DNA of 8,659 nucleotides from Actinomycetota bacterium. GTDB taxonomy: Bacteria > Actinomycetota > Actinomycetes > Nanopelagicales > Nanopelagicaceae. The stretch covers positions 1-8,659 of the forward strand of contig CANGCW010000035.1 in the NCBI GenBank assembly GCA_947452525.1. Reading direction: 5' to 3'. This document shows positions 6,020 through 8,659 of the stretch, in pieces; the stretch's first letter is position 1; each line of letters begins with the position of its first letter. The position numbers were made by a program, and so were the translations under genes. The notes beneath the pieces were generated by a model. It worked only from the letters and a program-made list of their open reading frames with translations, did no database searches and had not been told where the DNA came from.

Positions 6020-6742
6020 TTAAGCGGTTGTGACTACTTTGAAGGCCTCGACATAACGGCCTTCAGCAAAGCCATATTGCGCAGCGGTGCGTTGGCCCCA
6101 CTCGCGAATCATCTCGTCCAGCTTCTCATTGTGAGCGGTCTGGCTGACGTGCGCATGGAGCGCAGCTAACTTCTTATCAAAGGTATCGGTAATATCGATG
6201 AAGTGATCTGGGAAGGTCGTCGACATTACCCACGCTTCGCGCACAGTCCATGGCTCTAACTTCTCATCCGCCAAGAGATCAGGGAATGCAAAGGGATTTC
6301 CGCAATCTGGATAGACCGCCTGCATCGCAGCTTCTCCAGCCGCCATGTGATCAGGGTGTGATGCAAAGATTCGTTCGTAATTTCGCTCGGGGCTCTGACA
6401 GACCAAGCGATCAGGGCGGACCTTGCGGATGATGCGGACGATATCTTTACGGAGTTCAATTGTTGGTTGAAGAAGTCCATCGTGATAATCAAGGAAGTGA
6501 ATATCGGTAACGCCAACTGCAGCACCGGCGTCGGTCTGTTCTTTGCGGCGGATCAATCGCATCTCAGCGCGAGATACTGTTTGATCGATTCCACCCTGTT
6601 CGCCATTAGTGCAGATTGCATACGAGACCTGAATACCTGCGGCGGTCCACTGCGCGATTGTGCCGGCGGCGCCGAAATCTAAATCATCTGGGTGTGCGGT
6701 AACAATAAGGATGCGTTCAATTTCGTTATCGGATATAGGCAC
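6020..6742 (-). CDS. PIG-L/LmbE-family zinc deacetylase
   Basis: A metal-dependent deacetylase of the family that includes MshB, Mca and LmbE, which typically remove acetyl groups from N-acetylglucosamine-type sugars or cleave related amides. The 240-residue product has the N-terminal AHPDDLDFGAAGTIA with likely zinc ligands His17 and Asp20 and general base Asp19. It also has SHPDHMAAGEAA (128-139), where His132 is the likely third ligand and His129 a catalytic helper. Additional family-like stretches are VSRAEMRLIRRKEQ, YHDGLLQPTIELRKDI and FIDITDTFDKK followed by HVSQTAH. There is no signal peptide, so it is cytosolic. The GTG start at 6742 has AAGG seven bases upstream. Closest resemblance is to generic actinobacterial PIG-L proteins rather than clearly to MshB or Mca, so the substrate is not assigned. 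The gene is convergent with, and abuts, the cyclophilin gene, and is divergent from the helicase gene. Confidence 0.9.
   Translation of the reverse strand: MPISDNEIERILIVTAHPDDLDFGAAGTIAQWTAAGIQVSYAICTNGEQGGIDQTVSRAEMRLIRRKEQTDAGAAVGVTDIHFLDYHDGLLQPTIELRKDIVRIIRKVRPDRLVCQSPERNYERIFASHPDHMAAGEAAMQAVYPDCGNPFAFPDLLADEKLEPWTVREAWVMSTTFPDHFIDITDTFDKKLAALHAHVSQTAHNEKLDEMIREWGQRTAAQYGFAEGRYVEAFKVVTTA
6037..6071. other. Stem-loop at the convergent gene junction
   Basis: A perfect 7-bp inverted repeat (GAAGGCC at 6041-6047, GGCCTTC at 6058-6064) encloses a 10-base loop. A further 4 bp (CTTT 6037-6040 with AAAG 6068-6071) pair across a 3-base bulge. It starts 18 bases after the cyclophilin stop and lies inside the last codons of the deacetylase gene. 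There is no following T-run, so it is not a canonical terminator. It may help end the gua-operon transcript or protect its 3' end. It could also be a coincidence of coding sequence. Confidence 0.4.
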
Positions 6743-6749
6743 GTTGCCA

Positions 6750-6753
6750 CCTT
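6750..6753 (-). promoter_or_regulatory. Ribosome binding site of the PIG-L gene
   Basis: Read on the minus strand, AAGG (within AAAAAGGTGG) lies seven bases before the GTG start at 6742. Unlike the divergent helicase gene, this gene therefore has a conventional leader and supports the chosen start. Confidence 0.65.
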
Positions 6754-6773
6754 TTTCTCGTGTGAAGGGCTAA

Positions 6774-6779
6774 ATCCTA
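6774..6779 (-). promoter_or_regulatory. Candidate -10 box of the PIG-L gene
   Basis: On the minus strand this reads TAGGAT, a TANNNT-type -10 box. Initiation about seven bases later would give a leader of roughly 25 bases containing the AAGG ribosome binding site. No good -35 match is seen at the usual distance. The box lies inside the dyad GGCTA-AATCC-TAGCC (6768-6782). Confidence 0.4.
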
Positions 6780-6799
6780 GCCAACCCTTGTGCTGCCTC

Positions 6800-6805
6800 T
6801 AGACT
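6800..6805 (+). promoter_or_regulatory. -10 box of a leaderless pcrA transcript
   Basis: TAGACT (a TANNNT box) ends six bases before the GTG start at 6812, exactly the spacing seen between TAGAAT and the ATG of guaB. No Shine-Dalgarno-like sequence precedes the start (the intervening bases are GCCTCC). No convincing -35 is visible. A transcript starting at or beside the GTG is the simplest reading. Confidence 0.6.
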
Positions 6806-6811
6806 GCCTCC

Positions 6812-8659
6812 GTGCCATCCCACTCCATCATTTCCGGCCTCAACCCTGCTCAAGAAGCTGCCGTTCTGCATGCTGGGGGGCCGCTTCTCATCGTTGCTGG
6901 CGCAGGATCAGGAAAGACTCGAGTTCTCACTCGCCGTATCGCCTACTTGATGGGTGAGCGCGGGGTAGCACCGTATGAGATTCTCGCGATTACCTTTACC
7001 AATAAGGCCGCCGCAGAGATGAAAGAGCGCGTCGCCGATCTCGTCGGCGGACAGGCAAAGTCGATGTGGGTCTCCACCTTCCACAGCGCATGTGTCCGCA
7101 TCCTGCGCACTGAGGCCGTTCGCCTTGGTTATACAAATACCTTCACCATCTATGACAGCTCAGATAGCCTCGCCCTCATCAAGCACATCTTGGCTGAGTT
7201 AAATCTTGATTCGAAGATGTACACGCCTCGCTCCGTTCAAGGCGTTATCTCTTCAGCGAAGAATGAACTCCTTGGGCCACAAGCATTTCTGCAGAACGCG
7301 TCGACTAAGTTAGAAGAGGTCTGCGCTGAGGTCTATGCGATCTATCAACGTCGCCTCACCACTGCGAACGCAATGGACTTTGATGATCTGATCGGTAAGA
7401 CCGTTGAGATTCTCCAACGCTTCCCGGAGGCGAAGTCGCGTTATCGCTCACGTTTTAAGCATGTCCTCGTCGATGAGTATCAAGATACAAACCATGCGCA
7501 GTATCTGTTGATTCGTGAACTTGTCGGCGTTGATGGTGATGGTTTCCCGATGGCTGAACTCTGCGTTGTGGGAGATGCTGATCAATCTATCTACGCATTC
7601 CGAGGTGCGAATATCCGCAATATCCTCCAATTTGAAGAGGATTACCCGGATGCGAAGACCATCCTCTTAGAACAGAACTACCGATCAACACAGAACATTC
7701 TGACCGCTGCAAATGCAGTCATTGGAAATAACACCGGGCGCCGCGAGAAGAACCTCTGGTCTGAAGAGGGAAGTGGCGATCCAATCGTTGGACACCTTGC
7801 GGAGAGCGAACATGCTGAGGCATCTTTCGTTGTTGAAGAGATTCGACGCCTTCGTGAAGATGGAAAGTCCCAACCTGGCGACACAGCGATCTTTTACCGA
7901 ACAAATGCGCAATCACGTCTCTTTGAAGAGGCCTTCCTTCGCTCTGCTATTCCTTACAAGGTCGTCGGTGGACTTCGATTCTACGAACGTAAAGAGGTTA
8001 AGGATTTCCTCGCCTACCTTCGCGTTCTCGTTAATCCGGAGGATGAGATCTCGCTCCGCCGCGTTATCAATACTCCGAAGCGCGGGATTGGTGATCGCGC
8101 GCTTGAGATTGTTGAAGAGTATGGAAAGTCTCAAGGCCTCTCGTTCTGGGGCGCACTCAATCGTGCTGGTGAAGCCCCAGGGATGCCAGCGCGCACACTC
8201 GTCTCTATTAAAGAATTTATCGGCCTACTTGTAGGACTCCATACGCTCGTTGAGGCGAAGGTCCGCCCATCGGTTATTGCTCAAGCTGTGCTCGAACAGA
8301 GTGGTTTGCTGGCAGAGCTCGCAAAGAGTTTTGATCCGCAGGCAGAGTCTCGCACTGAGAACTTAGAAGAACTGGTCTCCGTTGCGACAGAATATGAAGA
8401 GGGCGAAGTTATTGAGGGCGAGGAGATCTCACTCTCCGGCTTCCTCGAGCGGGTCTCACTCGTCGCTGACTCTGATCAAATTCCTGATGGAGAAGATCAT
8501 GGTGGAGTCGTGACGCTGATGACGCTCCATACTGCAAAGGGTCTTGAATTCCCAACGGTATTCCTCACTGGTATGGAAGAGGGAATCTTCCCTCACTCTC
8601 GCACTCTTGGAGATCGCGATGAGGTGGAAGAAGAGCGACGACTTGCTTATGTTGGATTA
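6812..8659 (+). CDS. pcrA: PcrA/UvrD-type SF1A DNA helicase, 3' end missing
   Basis: ATP-dependent 3'-5' DNA helicase of superfamily 1A, acting in nucleotide-excision repair and in clearing replication or recombination intermediates. The visible 616 residues run in frame from a GTG to the last base of the window; family members are usually about 720-800 residues. Motifs appear in the correct order: Q-motif GLNPAQEAAV (9-18), Walker A GAGSGKT (30-36), Ia ITFTNKAAAEMKER (60-73), TFHS (89-92), Walker B DEYQDTN (221-227), motif III GDADQSIYAFRGA (254-266), motif IV QNYRS (288-292), motif V TLMTLHTAKGLEF (568-580) and the start of motif VI, ERRLAYVGL, at the edge. An in-frame TAG at 6800 makes the GTG at 6812 the first possible start. 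The gene diverges from the deacetylase gene. PcrA is preferred over UvrD2 or Rep by motif wording; AddA/RecB is excluded by architecture. No LexA-type box was seen upstream. Confidence 0.95.
   Translation, partial: MPSHSIISGLNPAQEAAVLHAGGPLLIVAGAGSGKTRVLTRRIAYLMGERGVAPYEILAITFTNKAAAEMKERVADLVGGQAKSMWVSTFHSACVRILRTEAVRLGYTNTFTIYDSSDSLALIKHILAELNLDSKMYTPRSVQGVISSAKNELLGPQAFLQNASTKLEEVCAEVYAIYQRRLTTANAMDFDDLIGKTVEILQRFPEAKSRYRSRFKHVLVDEYQDTNHAQYLLIRELVGVDGDGFPMAELCVVGDADQSIYAFRGANIRNILQFEEDYPDAKTILLEQNYRSTQNILTAANAVIGNNTGRREKNLWSEEGSGDPIVGHLAESEHAEASFVVEEIRRLREDGKSQPGDTAIFYRTNAQSRLFEEAFLRSAIPYKVVGGLRFYERKEVKDFLAYLRVLVNPEDEISLRRVINTPKRGIGDRALEIVEEYGKSQGLSFWGALNRAGEAPGMPARTLVSIKEFIGLLVGLHTLVEAKVRPSVIAQAVLEQSGLLAELAKSFDPQAESRTENLEELVSVATEYEEGEVIEGEEISLSGFLERVSLVADSDQIPDGEDHGGVVTLMTLHTAKGLEFPTVFLTGMEEGIFPHSRTLGDRDEVEEERRLAYVGL

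Noticed and set aside
6020..6742. Naming the deacetylase mshB or mca
   Set aside because: The zinc motifs are common to the whole PIG-L/LmbE family; nothing seen in the sequence or neighbourhood points to mycothiol chemistry.
7713..8234. 173-codon plus-strand open frame within the helicase region
   Set aside because: It is in another frame of the pcrA coding sequence, whose motifs run continuously through this stretch; the product resembles nothing.

Overview
The window reads as a compact chromosomal segment of a small-genome actinobacterium. The clues are an actinobacterial-type secreted cyclophilin, a GroEL with a His-rich tail, the guaB-guaB3-guaA gene set, and start codons placed six bases after TANNNT-type -10 boxes (leaderless transcription). 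GC content looks moderate and the gaps between genes are very short. A streamlined aquatic lineage, such as the acI/Nanopelagicales group, would fit, but that placement is inference from gene style, not a computed phylogeny. No mobile element, tRNA, rRNA, CRISPR array or phage gene is visible, and there is no gene-free stretch over 300 bases. The longest gaps are 79 bp (1440-1518) and 69 bp (6743-6811).

Layout: 1-1439 is the 3' part of groEL, closed by a strong intrinsic terminator. A promoter that overlaps the terminator's T-tract then drives a tight same-strand block from about 1519 to 6019: guaB (IMP dehydrogenase), guaB3 (IMPDH-like paralogue), guaA (GMP synthase) and a secreted cyclophilin. 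The gaps in this block are only 5, 10 and 7 bp. The block meets, with no base between the stop codons, a minus-strand PIG-L/LmbE-type deacetylase gene (6020-6742). That gene diverges across 69 bp from a pcrA/uvrD-type helicase gene, which runs off the right edge.

GuaB oxidises IMP to XMP and GuaA aminates XMP to GMP, so the core block is a guanine-nucleotide supply operon. GuaB3 is the conserved companion of uncertain activity. The cyclophilin acts outside the membrane and appears to be co-transcribed simply by position. The order groEL, guaB, guaB3, guaA resembles a looser cluster in mycobacteria, here with the intervening genes gone.

The most notable observation is that guaB encodes only 373 residues. 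The catalytic barrel is intact, but the Bateman (tandem CBS) regulatory module is cleanly absent and replaced by a short linker. Other points are two leaderless promoters with identical geometry (guaB and pcrA), a His in place of the catalytic Cys in GuaB3, and a stem-loop inside the zero-gap convergent junction. I did not find a clearly new multi-gene system.
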